Part shown: positions 51,167-60,921 of the stretch, piece after piece
Layout: every line of letters begins with the position of its first letter
Numbering within the stretch: the first letter of the stretch is position 1
Source: Bin34 sp963422415
GTDB taxonomy: Bacteria > Chloroflexota > Anaerolineae > Caldilineales > Caldilineaceae
DNA length: 64,000 nt
Assembly (NCBI GenBank): GCA_963422415.1
Contig: OY729430.1
Span: 1,860,001-1,924,000 of the forward strand
Direction of reading: 5' to 3'
The notes under the pieces: generated by a model
The model's input: the letters and a program-made list of their open reading frames with translations, nothing else
The model's database searches: none
Told to the model about the DNA's origin: nothing
Translations under genes and position numbers: made by a program

Positions 51167-51832
51167 CTAGGCCGCATATTCGGGAGGAGGAGGCGCCAGC
51201 CCCATGTCCTGCAACAGATAGTTCAACGCGTAGTTAGACAGGACTGTGGAGAATGCCGGCCCGAACAGAAAAAGCGGTATGAAGGCCGGAAGGCTGAACA
51301 GGAACAGCACGGTGGCCTTCAGCACGAACACCAGGATGCAGAAGAGGGGATACCGCAGCACCAGAATCATGGCGTTCTTGTAGGCCAGCTGCAAGGAAAG
51401 CTCTTCCTGTTCCCAGAGCAAGGGAAAGACAAATTGGGTCAGCAGCAGGAAGAACAGTGCGATCCAAAGCAAGGGGATGGCGACTAGATTGACCCAGAGC
51501 AGGGTGACATTGAGATAAAACCAAATACAGATCAACAACGCCACGCTGGCCAAGGTGTTCAGGAAGTACACCAGATAAGCCTCCTTCTTGTGCTGACGAG
51601 CTCCGAAGAAGAAGAAGTCGTTGTCGATGCGCTTGTAGGTGGATACACGGTATGCCACGTGGTTCAGACCCATGTGCACGGCGGGAGCCAGAACCACAGT
51701 AAGGGTTCCGACCCACCACAAGATGCTCAGCCAGACGAAATTGAACAGGTCTTCGTACACCGACTTGAAGGTCTTCCAGAAGACGACGAAGGACCGGGAG
51801 ATGGAGTTGTTGATTCCGTTTAGCACGGCCAT
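51167..51832 (-). CDS. Integral membrane protein, DUF624/YesL-like
   Basis: 221 residues with about five membrane segments and an N-terminal amphipathic stretch (SRSFVVFWKTFKSVYEDLFNFVWLSILWWVGTLTV). This start, with a conserved-looking LF-F-WL-ILWW pattern, resembles the DUF624/YesL proteins often found near sugar transporters. Function is unknown. It converges with topA, leaving 18 bases between stops. Confidence 0.65.
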   Translation of the reverse strand: MAVLNGINNSISRSFVVFWKTFKSVYEDLFNFVWLSILWWVGTLTVVLAPAVHMGLNHVAYRVSTYKRIDNDFFFFGARQHKKEAYLVYFLNTLASVALLICIWFYLNVTLLWVNLVAIPLLWIALFFLLLTQFVFPLLWEQEELSLQLAYKNAMILVLRYPLFCILVFVLKATVLFLFSLPAFIPLFLFGPAFSTVLSNYALNYLLQDMGLAPPPPEYAA

Positions 51833-52098
51833 GAGCGTGTCAGTTGCCTAGGTTGGGTCCCCGCCTTGCAACAAGGCGCAGTCTGGCGCAGTCCTCAGGG
51901 GCACAGCCATTATACCCCGTTGGCAGGCAGGTTAGGCTAGAATGCAGAGAGAGGCGGGTTCCCTTGCGCAAGTGGGGCTTCGCACTCTAGGACATTGGTC
52001 TGTTCAGATTGGATATTCCGCTTCTACGCCCCTCTTGTCGTCTTCGCTGAACCGCCGGCAGGTGAATTCCAAGCCTGCATCTGCCCCGATCCCGAGTC

Positions 52099-53916
52099 AT
52101 GGACAAGCATAAAGTGCTGGTTGGCGTAGCGTGGCCCTATGCCAACGGCCTTCAACACATCGGACACATTGCGGGCGCGTATCTGCCCCCTGACATCTTC
52201 GCCCGTTTCCATCGGATGCGGGGCCATGAAGTGTTGATGGTGAGCGGATCCGACACCCACGGCACGCCTGTCACGCTGGAGGCGCAGGAACAAGGCATCA
52301 CCCCAGCAGAGGTGGTGGCCCAATATCATCCGCTCTTCATTGAATCGTACTTGCGGTTGGGCCTCACTTTCGACTTGTACACCCATACGGACACCGAAGT
52401 CCATTGGCAGGCCACGCAGGAGATGTTCCTGAAACATATGGAAAACGGGCTGGTGTACAAGGACACCTTCCGTCAGCTGTACGATCCGGAGGTAGCCCGT
52501 TTTCTGCCGGATCGGTATGTGGTGGGGAACTGCCCCAAGTGCGGGGCGGCCGGGGCCCGCGGTGATCAATGCGATGCGTGCGGCCGGCTCTATGACGCGC
52601 TGGAACTGAAGAATCCCCAGTCCACTGTCTCGGGCTGCACGGAATTGGAGGTGCGTGAAACGGAGCACTTCTTCTTGGACCTAGGCAAGCTGAACGATGA
52701 TTTGCTGGCCTGGATCCAAGTGGACAAGGAGTTCTGGAGACCGCAGGTGTACCGCTTCACGCTGGCCGAGCTGGAACGCCGCGAGCTGCGCGGTCGACCC
52801 ATTACACGTGACATTGACTGGGGCATCGCCATCCCTGTGGAGGGATACGAGAACAAGCGGATCTACGTCTGGTACGACGCGGTGATTGGCTATCTGAGTG
52901 CCGTGCAGGAGCATGCCTTGCTGTGTGGCCGGCCAAATGCCTGGGAAGATTGGTGGAAGACCGGCAGCCAGCAAGGCAGTCGCATCTACAACTTCATCGG
53001 CAAGGACAACATTCCCTTCCACACCATTATCTGGCCCGCCATGCTCATGGGACGGCAGGACTTTTGTCTGCCCTATGACGTGCCAGCCAACGAATACCTG
53101 AACATGAAGGGGCGCAAGTTCAGCAAGAGCCGCGGCGTGATCATCGCCATTAACGATGTGCTCGATCGGTATCAGCCGGATGCCTGGCGGTATGCCTTGA
53201 CCGCGACCGCTCCGGAGACTGCGGATGTGGACTTCTCTTGGGACGACTTCGTCGAGCGCATCAACAATGAATTGGTGGCCAACTGGGGCAATCTGGCGTA
53301 CCGGGTACTGGGCTTCACGTATCGGGCGTGCGCAGGCCGAGTCCCGTCGCCGACGCGCCTGCAAGGAGACGACAGGGCTCTGCTCGCCGAGGTGGAGAGG
53401 GGCTTTGTGGAAATCGGGGTTCTGTATGACGAAGTGAAGCTGCGGGCGGCATTGGAGGCCTGTCGACGTCTTAGCCAGCGTGTCAACCAATACCTGAATG
53501 CCCAAGTCCCGTGGCAAGTTGTCAAGGAAAATCCGGAACGCGCGCATACCATCCTATATGTGGCCTTGCAGGCGGTGGATTGGCTCAAGTTGATGTGGGC
53601 TCCCATCCTGCCCTTCGCTTCCCAGAGGCTGCACGAGGATCTGGGATATGAGGGCCAGCTCTTTGGACAGCAGTTTACCGAGGAAGTGGCCGATGCACGT
53701 GGCACCCATCTGGTCCTGCGCTATGACCACGGTGATGCCGTGGGGAGTTGGGAAGCCGGGACCCTGCCCGCGGGACAGCCGCTGCGTCAGCCCCGCATTC
53801 TGTTTGACAAGCTGGACGCCGCGGCGGTCATACAGCGGGAACACATCGACTCCGAAACCACCGCGGGCGTTGACGGTGCAGACAACGGACAAAGTACAGG
53901 AAAGCCCCAGTCTTGA
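52099..53916 (+). CDS. metG: Methionyl-tRNA synthetase
   Basis: 605 residues. The class I HIGH motif is in PYANGLQHIGHIAGAYLP and KMSKS appears as GRKFSKSRG. The zinc knuckle CPKCGAAGARGDQCDACG is complete. The protein ends after the anticodon-binding helical domain with an acidic tail rather than the C-terminal tRNA-binding (EMAP) domain of longer MetRS. A 266-base gap upstream shows no gene. The VanW-like gene follows within a few bases. Confidence 0.95.
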   Translation: MDKHKVLVGVAWPYANGLQHIGHIAGAYLPPDIFARFHRMRGHEVLMVSGSDTHGTPVTLEAQEQGITPAEVVAQYHPLFIESYLRLGLTFDLYTHTDTEVHWQATQEMFLKHMENGLVYKDTFRQLYDPEVARFLPDRYVVGNCPKCGAAGARGDQCDACGRLYDALELKNPQSTVSGCTELEVRETEHFFLDLGKLNDDLLAWIQVDKEFWRPQVYRFTLAELERRELRGRPITRDIDWGIAIPVEGYENKRIYVWYDAVIGYLSAVQEHALLCGRPNAWEDWWKTGSQQGSRIYNFIGKDNIPFHTIIWPAMLMGRQDFCLPYDVPANEYLNMKGRKFSKSRGVIIAINDVLDRYQPDAWRYALTATAPETADVDFSWDDFVERINNELVANWGNLAYRVLGFTYRACAGRVPSPTRLQGDDRALLAEVERGFVEIGVLYDEVKLRAALEACRRLSQRVNQYLNAQVPWQVVKENPERAHTILYVALQAVDWLKLMWAPILPFASQRLHEDLGYEGQLFGQQFTEEVADARGTHLVLRYDHGDAVGSWEAGTLPAGQPLRQPRILFDKLDAAAVIQREHIDSETTAGVDGADNGQSTGKPQS

Positions 53917-53924
53917 CCTTTGCA

Positions 53925-55661
53925 ATGAAATTCCTGTCTTCCCAAATCGGAGCGATTTTCGTGGAGCGACGCGTTCTGACAGCCCTTCGTTGGCTGGGGC
54001 TGGGGCTGCTGCTGCTGGCGACGGCCTTGGCTACTGCGGGCGCTGCCTGGCAGATCTGGTACACCGGCCGGATCTTCCCGGGTGTGGCAGCGGTCGGCAT
54101 TCCGCTGTCAGGGCATACACCGAGCGACGCCTTGGCCTTGTTGCAGGAGCGTAGCTTGCGCACAGCCACGGAGCCTGTCTTGGTGACCCACAGGGAGTCG
54201 ATCTGGATTCTGCCTCAGGATCATGAGCTGTCGGTTCCCGCGTTGGGGCAATTGGTCAACGAAGCCTACGCCTTGGGGCGCAGCGGCCATCCAGTCAGGG
54301 ACCTGGCAATGCGCTGGCGGCTGCTGAGCAAGGGCTACAATATCGTTCCCGGCCTCGAGCGGGAGGCCGCGAACCTGGATCACCTTGTCGACGAAGTGAT
54401 CTATACGGTATCCCAGGCTCCGCGGGACACCACGGCAGTTCACGCGGAACCCTTGCAAAGGCAAATCGGCCCCATCGTCATTCGGGAAACTTCATTGTCG
54501 GCGGCGCTATCCGATTCTGGGCAGGAGACCCACTCTTTTCCATCGAACCTGCCCCTTCAAGAGCCGTTGGTGGTCACGCATGCGGGGCTGAATCTGCAGT
54601 TTGCCGTGGATGCCCGCAGTCTGGCGGTGGCCACTGTCGATGCGTCTGCACATCTCTATGATCCCGCGGCCCTTCAAAGTCAGGTGCAGAGCTGGGCCGG
54701 ACTGATCGACAAGGAGCCTCAGAATCCTCGACTGCATTTCAATGCCTTCGCCAATGCCTTGGAAATAGTGCAGCCCAGCGAGCTGGGCGTGAGGCTGAAT
54801 GTAGAGGACACAGTGGCCGGGATCTTGACGGCCCTGCAGGCGGGAGAGACCATGGCCACGCTGCATCTTGAATGGCTGTCTCCGGAATTTACGCGGGAGG
54901 ACTTGCCCAGTCTGGGGATCCATGCCTTGGTAGGACACAGCGAGACCTACTTCAAGGGCAGCAGCGCGGCCCGGGTGCACAACATTGAGCTGACCACAAA
55001 GCAGTTCGCCAGCGTACTCATAGCCCCTGGCGAGGTTTTCAGCTTCAACGAAACCATCGGTCCGATCACGGTCGCGGCCGGGTATGCGGATGCAGCCATT
55101 ATCTGGGGCGATCGCACCGCGATTGGAGTGGGGGGTGGAGTCTGCCAAGTAAGCACGACGATTTTCCGTTCGGCGCTCCATGCTGGATTGCCCATAGAGG
55201 AACGTTACAATCACGGGTACGTAGTGAGCTGGTATGGGCAGCCGGGCTTGGATGCCACCATCTATACGCCGCTGGTGGACTTGAAGTTTCGCAACGACAC
55301 CTCTGCACATCTGTTGCTGCAACCAGACTTGGACGTAGAGAAGGGGACGCTGGCCATCAATCTGTTTGGCACGCCCACGGACCGCGTCGTGGATATTACA
55401 GATCCTGTCATCTCCCGAGTGACGGATCCAGAGCCCCCGATCTTTGTGGAAGACAAGTCCTTGGCACCGGGCAAAACCCAGCTGTTGGAGGAGGAAAAGC
55501 TGGGCCTGACCGTGGTGATCGATCGCAATATTACGGAAAACGGCATTACCCGTTTCGAAAGCTTTGTCAGCGTATATCGCCCTTGGCGTGCCGTCTATGC
55601 AGAAGGCCCTGCTTTGGAACCCGATGTGGCAGGGAATTTGGAATTGGATCCGGGTTCCTGA
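53925..55661 (+). CDS. VanW-family membrane-anchored protein (YoaR-like)
   Basis: 578 residues. One membrane anchor near the N-terminus (LGLGLLLLATALATAGAAW) is followed by two YoaR-like peptidoglycan-binding-type domains, then the VanW domain with FSFNETIGPITVAAGY and GVGGGVCQVSTTIFRSAL. A G5-like C-terminal segment is possible. Such proteins act at the cell wall, but their biochemical activity is not established. A TTG start at 53913 overlapping the metG stop is possible; the ATG at 53925 is used. Confidence 0.85.
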   Translation: MKFLSSQIGAIFVERRVLTALRWLGLGLLLLATALATAGAAWQIWYTGRIFPGVAAVGIPLSGHTPSDALALLQERSLRTATEPVLVTHRESIWILPQDHELSVPALGQLVNEAYALGRSGHPVRDLAMRWRLLSKGYNIVPGLEREAANLDHLVDEVIYTVSQAPRDTTAVHAEPLQRQIGPIVIRETSLSAALSDSGQETHSFPSNLPLQEPLVVTHAGLNLQFAVDARSLAVATVDASAHLYDPAALQSQVQSWAGLIDKEPQNPRLHFNAFANALEIVQPSELGVRLNVEDTVAGILTALQAGETMATLHLEWLSPEFTREDLPSLGIHALVGHSETYFKGSSAARVHNIELTTKQFASVLIAPGEVFSFNETIGPITVAAGYADAAIIWGDRTAIGVGGGVCQVSTTIFRSALHAGLPIEERYNHGYVVSWYGQPGLDATIYTPLVDLKFRNDTSAHLLLQPDLDVEKGTLAINLFGTPTDRVVDITDPVISRVTDPEPPIFVEDKSLAPGKTQLLEEEKLGLTVVIDRNITENGITRFESFVSVYRPWRAVYAEGPALEPDVAGNLELDPGS

Positions 55662-55667
55662 AGAAGG

Positions 55668-55703
55668 GATGAGCCAGACCCCCAGACCACAGGGTGGCTC
55701 ATC
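55668..55703 (+). repeat. Hairpin between the VanW-like gene and the NAD(P)HX repair gene
   Basis: Arms GATGAGCCA (55668-55676) and TGGCTCATC (55695-55703) pair perfectly. A smaller CGGGT-CAGC-ACCCG hairpin follows directly. Without a T-run this is not a clear terminator, though it may mark a transcript boundary before the next operon. Confidence 0.45.
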
Positions 55704-55730
55704 GGGTCAGCACCCGACGCAGCCGATTTC

Positions 55731-57347
55731 ATGATTCCCTTCTGCTCTGTGTCCCAGACCGTGGCCTTGGAACAGGCGGCCATGCAGGCCGATCTGTCTC
55801 AGGCCACCTTGATGCACAACGCCGGCGTGGCCCTGTGCCAAGTCCTGCTTGATTGTGCAACCCAAACCAATCAGGTCGATACCCCGGCGCTGATACTGGT
55901 AGGGCCGGGCAACAACGGGGGCGATGGCTTGGTGTGCGCCGCGGAACTGTGGGCACAGGGCCAGACGGTCCGCATCTATGCCTGGAACAGGCCATATGGG
56001 ACTGCAGACACGGGGCTAGGGGAGGTGGAGTATGAAGTCGCCGGAAAGGATCCGGCTTGGCGCCAGTTGCGTCAGTGGCTGGCAGAATCCACTTGGATTG
56101 TCGATTGCGTATTGGGCACTGGCTCCAATCGCCCTGTCTCCGGCAGTCTGGCTGCCCTGATGACAACGGTCAAGGAGGGTTTGACGGCAAGCCATTTCGT
56201 GATCGCGGCGGACTGTCCCAGCGGTGTCGACTGTGATACCGGATCCGTGGATCCCCACGCCGTACCTGCGGATCTGACCGTCATGTTTGGCACGGCCAAG
56301 CGGGGTCTGTATCGGAATCCTGCCCGGGAGTGGGCCGGTCGGACGGTTGTGGCGGACATTGGACTCGCCCCAGCTTCTCCAGATCAGGTGATGGGCTGGG
56401 GATTGCAGACGTCGGATTTGCCGCGGCTGTTGCCTCACAGAAGCGATCACAGTCACAAGGGAACCTTCGGCAAGGCTCTTTGCATCGTGGGCAGCCGCCG
56501 GTATCCCGGTGCGGCACATCTCAGTGCGTGGGCCGCCGCCAAGTCGGGGGCGGGGGTTGTATGCGCGGCCGTGCCCGCCTCGGTGCAGCCGGGTCTGGTG
56601 TCCGGCATGTCGGACATCACTTTTCTGCCCTATCCCGATACTACGGGGACGGCCGCGCCTCAGGCCTTGTCCGCAGTGGAGAGGGAGGCGCCTCGTTATT
56701 CGGCAGTCTTGTTGGGATGCGGCCTGTCGCACACGTCGCATACCACCGAGTTTGTCAGAGAGTTCCTAGTGGGCTGGCAACACTGGGCGGCCGTCCCGAT
56801 TCCCTTGGTACTGGATGCAGACGCCCTGAATTGTCTGGCTACCTTGGCGCAGTGGCCCAGTCTCCTGCCTCCTGACGTCCTGTTGACACCGCATCTGGCG
56901 GAAATGGGACGGCTCTGCGGCATGAAGACATCCAATGTGCTGGCGCGAGCCCCGGAACTGGCCCGCGCCAAGGCGCAGGCGTGGAACTGTACGCTGCTCT
57001 TGAAAGGCCCCCAGACATGGATTGGCACCCCCCAGGGGGAGCTCTTTGCCATCCTGGAATCCAATTCGGCGTTGGCTACCGCCGGTACGGGAGATGTATT
57101 GGCTGGGCTTGCAGTGGGGCTTCTGGCCCAAGGGCAGAGACCTGTTGCGGCCGCGCAGGGCGCGGCCCTGATTCATTCGTTGGCGGGCCAGACCTGTGCT
57201 CGCAAAATAGGGTCGGCCGGCACAACCGCCTCGGACGTGTTGGCGGGCATACCGGCCATTCTGCAGCACGATGTTCCTTTCTTGGCGCGCCATCGGAGGA
57301 CGAAGAGCCATAATGAGCCATGTCAGCAAGGAGACAAGGTCGCGTGA
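55731..57347 (+). CDS. nnr: Bifunctional NAD(P)H-hydrate epimerase/dehydratase
   Basis: 538 residues, fusing both repair enzymes for damaged NAD(P)H. The N-terminal epimerase domain has VGPGNNGGDGLVCA and DCPSGVDCDTG. The C-terminal ADP-dependent dehydratase is ribokinase-like, with HKGTFGKALCIVGS, LVLDADALNCLA, LLTPHLAEMGRL, LLLKGP and the late ATAGTGDVLAGL. Both halves look complete. It overlaps the DegV gene by four bases (GTGA). Confidence 0.94.
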   Translation: MIPFCSVSQTVALEQAAMQADLSQATLMHNAGVALCQVLLDCATQTNQVDTPALILVGPGNNGGDGLVCAAELWAQGQTVRIYAWNRPYGTADTGLGEVEYEVAGKDPAWRQLRQWLAESTWIVDCVLGTGSNRPVSGSLAALMTTVKEGLTASHFVIAADCPSGVDCDTGSVDPHAVPADLTVMFGTAKRGLYRNPAREWAGRTVVADIGLAPASPDQVMGWGLQTSDLPRLLPHRSDHSHKGTFGKALCIVGSRRYPGAAHLSAWAAAKSGAGVVCAAVPASVQPGLVSGMSDITFLPYPDTTGTAAPQALSAVEREAPRYSAVLLGCGLSHTSHTTEFVREFLVGWQHWAAVPIPLVLDADALNCLATLAQWPSLLPPDVLLTPHLAEMGRLCGMKTSNVLARAPELARAKAQAWNCTLLLKGPQTWIGTPQGELFAILESNSALATAGTGDVLAGLAVGLLAQGQRPVAAAQGAALIHSLAGQTCARKIGSAGTTASDVLAGIPAILQHDVPFLARHRRTKSHNEPCQQGDKVA

Positions 57348-58204
57348 ACAGCGATACCAGCGCAGTTCGGTTGGTGGTGGACACCAGCAGCAACGTGCCG
57401 CGCGAGATACAGGTGGCACACGACATAATCGAGGTCAATACCTTGGTGCTCTTCGGCAGCGACCAGTACGAACTCAACAAGGACATTGACATCGATCAAT
57501 TTCTTGCCTTGCTGGAGAATCGACCCGAACATCCCACAACCAGTCAGCCTGCGCCTCAGCAGTTCCACGACGCCTATGCCAAAGCCTTTGCCGAGGGCGC
57601 CAGCCGGGTGCTGTGCCTTGTAGTCAGTGCCAAGCTGTCCGGCACCTACAATTCGGCGACGCTGGCGGCCCGCGAGTTCCCGGCAGGGGACGTGACTGTC
57701 TGGGACACCCAGGGGGCCAGCATCGCCAGCGGCCTGCAGGCGATCGCGGCTGCCCGGCTGCTGCGGGAGGGTACGCCTTGGGATTCGATGATGAACCGGT
57801 TGAAAGATCTGCGGGAGAGCACGGCGGCGTTCTTCACCACGAAGGATCTGGATTATCTGGCGCGCAGTGGACGTGTGTCCAACATGCAAAAGAACATAGG
57901 GAGCATGTTGAGCCTGGTGCCCATCCTGTCGGTCCATGACGGCTTGGTGGTGGCGGTGGCCCGCGTGCGCGGCCGCGTCAAGGCCAAGAAGGAACTGCTG
58001 CACCGTCTGGCCGGCCAGCTGGACACCGGGCCCTGCGTGGTGGCCGTGACACATGCGGAAGCCGAAGCGGAAGCGCAGGAACTGTTGGCGGCGGCCAAGG
58101 CGCATCTGGATGTCAAGGAAAGCTACCTGATTCGACTGGACCCCGCGCTGACGGCCTTGGGGGGACCCGGCACCTTGGGGATGGCAGGTCGAGTTGTCCA
58201 CTGA
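57344..58204 (+). CDS. DegV-family fatty-acid-binding protein
   Basis: 286 residues. The fold begins RLVVDTSSNVPRE and includes the lipid-head block TSQPAPQQF and CLVVSAKLSGTYNSA, both typical of DegV/FakB. Such proteins hold fatty acids for phosphorylation by FakA. The GTG at 57344 is preferred because it overlaps the previous stop and has AAGGAG ten bases upstream. The gene is next to plsX, which acts on acyl-phosphate/acyl-ACP exchange, so a phospholipid-synthesis role fits. Confidence 0.9.
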   Translation: MNSDTSAVRLVVDTSSNVPREIQVAHDIIEVNTLVLFGSDQYELNKDIDIDQFLALLENRPEHPTTSQPAPQQFHDAYAKAFAEGASRVLCLVVSAKLSGTYNSATLAAREFPAGDVTVWDTQGASIASGLQAIAAARLLREGTPWDSMMNRLKDLRESTAAFFTTKDLDYLARSGRVSNMQKNIGSMLSLVPILSVHDGLVVAVARVRGRVKAKKELLHRLAGQLDTGPCVVAVTHAEAEAEAQELLAAAKAHLDVKESYLIRLDPALTALGGPGTLGMAGRVVH

Positions 58205-59189
58205 GCGCCCTGTGCATATCGCGGTCGACGCCTTGGGGGGGGACTTCGGTCCGGCCACCGCGGTCGTCGGCGCCCTGCAGGCGGCAGGCCAGTATGGAGT
58301 CAAGATCACCTTGATCGGCGATCCAGCCCAAATTCAACCGTATCTGAATCGACATGAGCGGGATCGGTCCGCTCTTGCCGTGATGGAACCGGACAAGGCG
58401 GCGGATGCAGCGGCAGCGTGGAGCAAGCGCATCCTGACGCATGGACATCGTCTACTCAAGCGGGGGAATGTGGACGCGTTTGTCTCCGCCGGGGATACTG
58501 GGGATGTCTTTCTGTCCGCGGTTCGGCATGTGGGCCGTGCTCCTGGCGTACAGCGTCCCTGCATCGCTGTGCCTCTGCCCACCGCAAGTCGCTATGTGAT
58601 GCTACTGGATGCGGGCGCGAACCCGGATTGTCAGCCGGAATACCTAGCCGATTTTGCGTTGATGGGCGCCCAATATGCAGAAGTTAGTTTGGGGCGATCC
58701 CGTCCCCGGGTTTATCTGCTCAGCAACGGCGTCGAAAGCGGCAAGGGAACGGCCTTGACCCGGGCCGCCCATGTCTTGTTGAGTTCCCTGGACAACCTGG
58801 ATTACAGGGGGTACGCGGAACCCTACCAATTGGCGGAGACCGATGAAATCGACGTCTTGGTCACGGACGGATTTTGCGGCAATGTATTGATCAAGGGCAT
58901 GGAGACCGCCAGCCGCATGTATACGAACGCCCTGCAAGCCGCCTTTGCCACCAATTGGCGCAGCAGACTGGGCTATGGTCTGGCCCGACCCGCGTTGCAG
59001 GCCATACGCGCCAAGGCCGACCCCCGGCAGTATGGTGGGGCAATTCTGCTCGGGGTCAACGGCATCGTGATTGTAGCCCATGGCAGCGACGACACCGAGG
59101 CATTCTGTAGTGCCGTGCGGCAGGCTCGGGATGCCGTGGCACAAGATGTACTGGGCCGGGTGACCAAGGCCTTGGATCCGGGTACCTGA
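58194..59189 (+). CDS. plsX: Phosphate acyltransferase PlsX
   Basis: 331 residues; converts acyl-ACP to acyl-phosphate for phospholipid synthesis. The N-terminus HIAVDALGGDFGP and the internal VDAFVSAGDTGDVF, LLDAGANPDCQPEYLADFALMG and VTDGFCGNVLIKGMET are family marks. TTG at 58194 overlaps degV by 11 bases; GTG at 58212 would give an N-terminus closer to that of relatives. plsY and fapR are not seen here. Confidence 0.93.
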   Translation: MSTERPVHIAVDALGGDFGPATAVVGALQAAGQYGVKITLIGDPAQIQPYLNRHERDRSALAVMEPDKAADAAAAWSKRILTHGHRLLKRGNVDAFVSAGDTGDVFLSAVRHVGRAPGVQRPCIAVPLPTASRYVMLLDAGANPDCQPEYLADFALMGAQYAEVSLGRSRPRVYLLSNGVESGKGTALTRAAHVLLSSLDNLDYRGYAEPYQLAETDEIDVLVTDGFCGNVLIKGMETASRMYTNALQAAFATNWRSRLGYGLARPALQAIRAKADPRQYGGAILLGVNGIVIVAHGSDDTEAFCSAVRQARDAVAQDVLGRVTKALDPGT

Positions 59190-59237
59190 TCTTCCGGGGT
59201 AAAGGCTATCTGCCCCAAGCACACGAGGAAGCGCCCA

Positions 59238-60074
59238 ATGAGAGTTGTAAGCAACCTGGACTACATCAAGAAACGAGAAACCTTGGGGCGTCGCCTGTTT
59301 CTGGTGGCGGTGCTGGCTCTGGGCAGTGGTCTGCTGGTCAGCTTCACCCCCAATCTAGAGAGCTTTCGCGCGGCGGCCGCAAACAACGTGGTGATGCAGG
59401 TCGTGCTGGACAACTACGCCATTTTCAGCTTCGCCTCGCTGATAGTTGGTTTTCTGTCGGCCAGTGTCGGCAGTTTCTTTATCAACCGCTTTGCACCTCG
59501 CCGGTGGCCCAACTCCAAGGTGATGGCTCGTCCGGACGAAGCCTTTGCCCGTCTGCTGAAGGGTCTCAACGATCAGTACACGCTGTACAACTGGGCCATT
59601 CCTGGTGTCTCGCATCTGTTGGTGGGGCCCTGTGGCATTCTGACTTTCGTCTTGCGCAGCGACAAGGGGCGTTTGCAGGTGACCGGCACGAAGTGGCGCG
59701 AACCTTTCACCATTAAGCGACTCTTTACCCTGTTCGCCCGCGAGGGGGTGGGCAACCCACCCCAGGAAATCGCGGAAAATTGCACGGCGATGACTGAAGT
59801 GCGAGACGAGATGGCCGAAAACGCCGACGACTATCGTCAGATCCCCGTCAACGGGGCCGCGGCTTTCATCCATGAGGAACTGGAGCTGACGGTGTCGGAT
59901 TCTTCGGTCGAGGTGTTGCGGCCCAAGACGGTCTTGGGTTATGTGCATGCACAGACGCGCACGACTCGGGTCAAAAATTCCCTGATGCGCCGCTTTACGC
60001 AGGATCTGGAGGTACAGCTGCAGACGGCGGGCATCAGTGTGGAACCGGAGACGGACGCGGCCGATGCGTCGTAG
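59238..60074 (+). CDS. Membrane protein with a possible NERD-like domain
   Basis: 278 residues. Two membrane segments lie in the first 80 residues (LFLVAVLALGSGLLVSFTP and YAIFSFASLIVGFLSASVGSFFI). The soluble part contains LLKGLNDQYTLYNWAIPGVSHLLVGPCGILTFVLRS in pieces that resemble the NERD (nuclease-related) fold, where a loop carries hydrophobic G-P-GI and a basic K. Catalytic residues are not clear. A GAGGAA site precedes the ATG. No defined role is known. Confidence 0.6.
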   Translation: MRVVSNLDYIKKRETLGRRLFLVAVLALGSGLLVSFTPNLESFRAAAANNVVMQVVLDNYAIFSFASLIVGFLSASVGSFFINRFAPRRWPNSKVMARPDEAFARLLKGLNDQYTLYNWAIPGVSHLLVGPCGILTFVLRSDKGRLQVTGTKWREPFTIKRLFTLFAREGVGNPPQEIAENCTAMTEVRDEMAENADDYRQIPVNGAAAFIHEELELTVSDSSVEVLRPKTVLGYVHAQTRTTRVKNSLMRRFTQDLEVQLQTAGISVEPETDAADAS

Positions 60075-60163
60075 GTCCATGAGCGTCCGCTTCTCTCTTG
60101 CTGGGCACCGTAACCGGGAGCCCCGCGGGTTTTTCCGGATGTCCCACTCGGCAGGTTCAGGCC

Positions 60164-60841
60164 ATGACTAAGTCGTTTTCGCGGCAAATCAAGAAAAAAC
60201 GCACTTCGCCCCGGCAGCGGGAATTTGCCGCCCAAGTGCTGCGCCGTCTGGCGTTGGCCTATCCCGCTGCCGACTGCGCCCTGCATTTTGCCAGTCCCTT
60301 GGAGTTGTTGATTGCCACGATTCTGTCCGCCCAATGCACGGACGAGCGGGTCAACCAGGTGACCCCAGCCCTCTTTCGACGATTTCCCACGGCTGCGGAT
60401 TTTGCCGACGCGGAACAAGAGGAAGTCGAGACGCTGATTCACTCCACCGGCTTCTTCCGCAACAAGGCCAAGCATATTCGCGGTGCCTGTGCCCAGATTG
60501 TCACTGAATTCGACGGCGAGGTGCCTCAGACCCTGCCTGAACTTGTCACCTTGTCCGGCGTGGCCCGCAAAACGGCCAATGTAGTCTTGGGTGTGGCCTT
60601 TGGCAAGGCGGAAGGTGTAGTGGTGGATACCCATGTCAAGCGGATTTCCCGCCTCTTGGGCCTCACGCGCCAGGCGACGCCGGACAAGGTGGAGATCGAT
60701 TTGGTTTCCCGACTGCCTCGGGGAGAGTGGATTGTGTTTCCCCACCGAATCATTGCCCATGGACGTGCTGTCTGCATTGCACGCCGTCCCCGGTGCGGCG
60801 AATGCAACATGAATGACATCTGCCCATCCGCATTCCCATAG
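60164..60841 (+). CDS. nth: Endonuclease III
   Basis: 225 residues; a base-excision DNA glycosylase/AP lyase. The helix-hairpin-helix is LVTLSGVARKTANVVLG with catalytic lysine in RKTANV; the usual Gly of GVGRKTA is Ala. The catalytic aspartate is in VVVDTHVKRIS. The 4Fe-4S ligands C-x6-C-x2-C-x5-C are present at the C-terminus (CIARRPRCGECNMNDIC). The ATG at 60164 removes 22 poorly composed residues from the open frame. Confidence 0.94.
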   Translation: MTKSFSRQIKKKRTSPRQREFAAQVLRRLALAYPAADCALHFASPLELLIATILSAQCTDERVNQVTPALFRRFPTAADFADAEQEEVETLIHSTGFFRNKAKHIRGACAQIVTEFDGEVPQTLPELVTLSGVARKTANVVLGVAFGKAEGVVVDTHVKRISRLLGLTRQATPDKVEIDLVSRLPRGEWIVFPHRIIAHGRAVCIARRPRCGECNMNDICPSAFP

Positions 60842-60921
60842 GAGTTGCATCATGAGCTCTAGGCCTTTCCTCCGCAGGGAACAGGGCCTTTTGCCGTTGT
60901 TGTAGGTTACCGCTGCACACC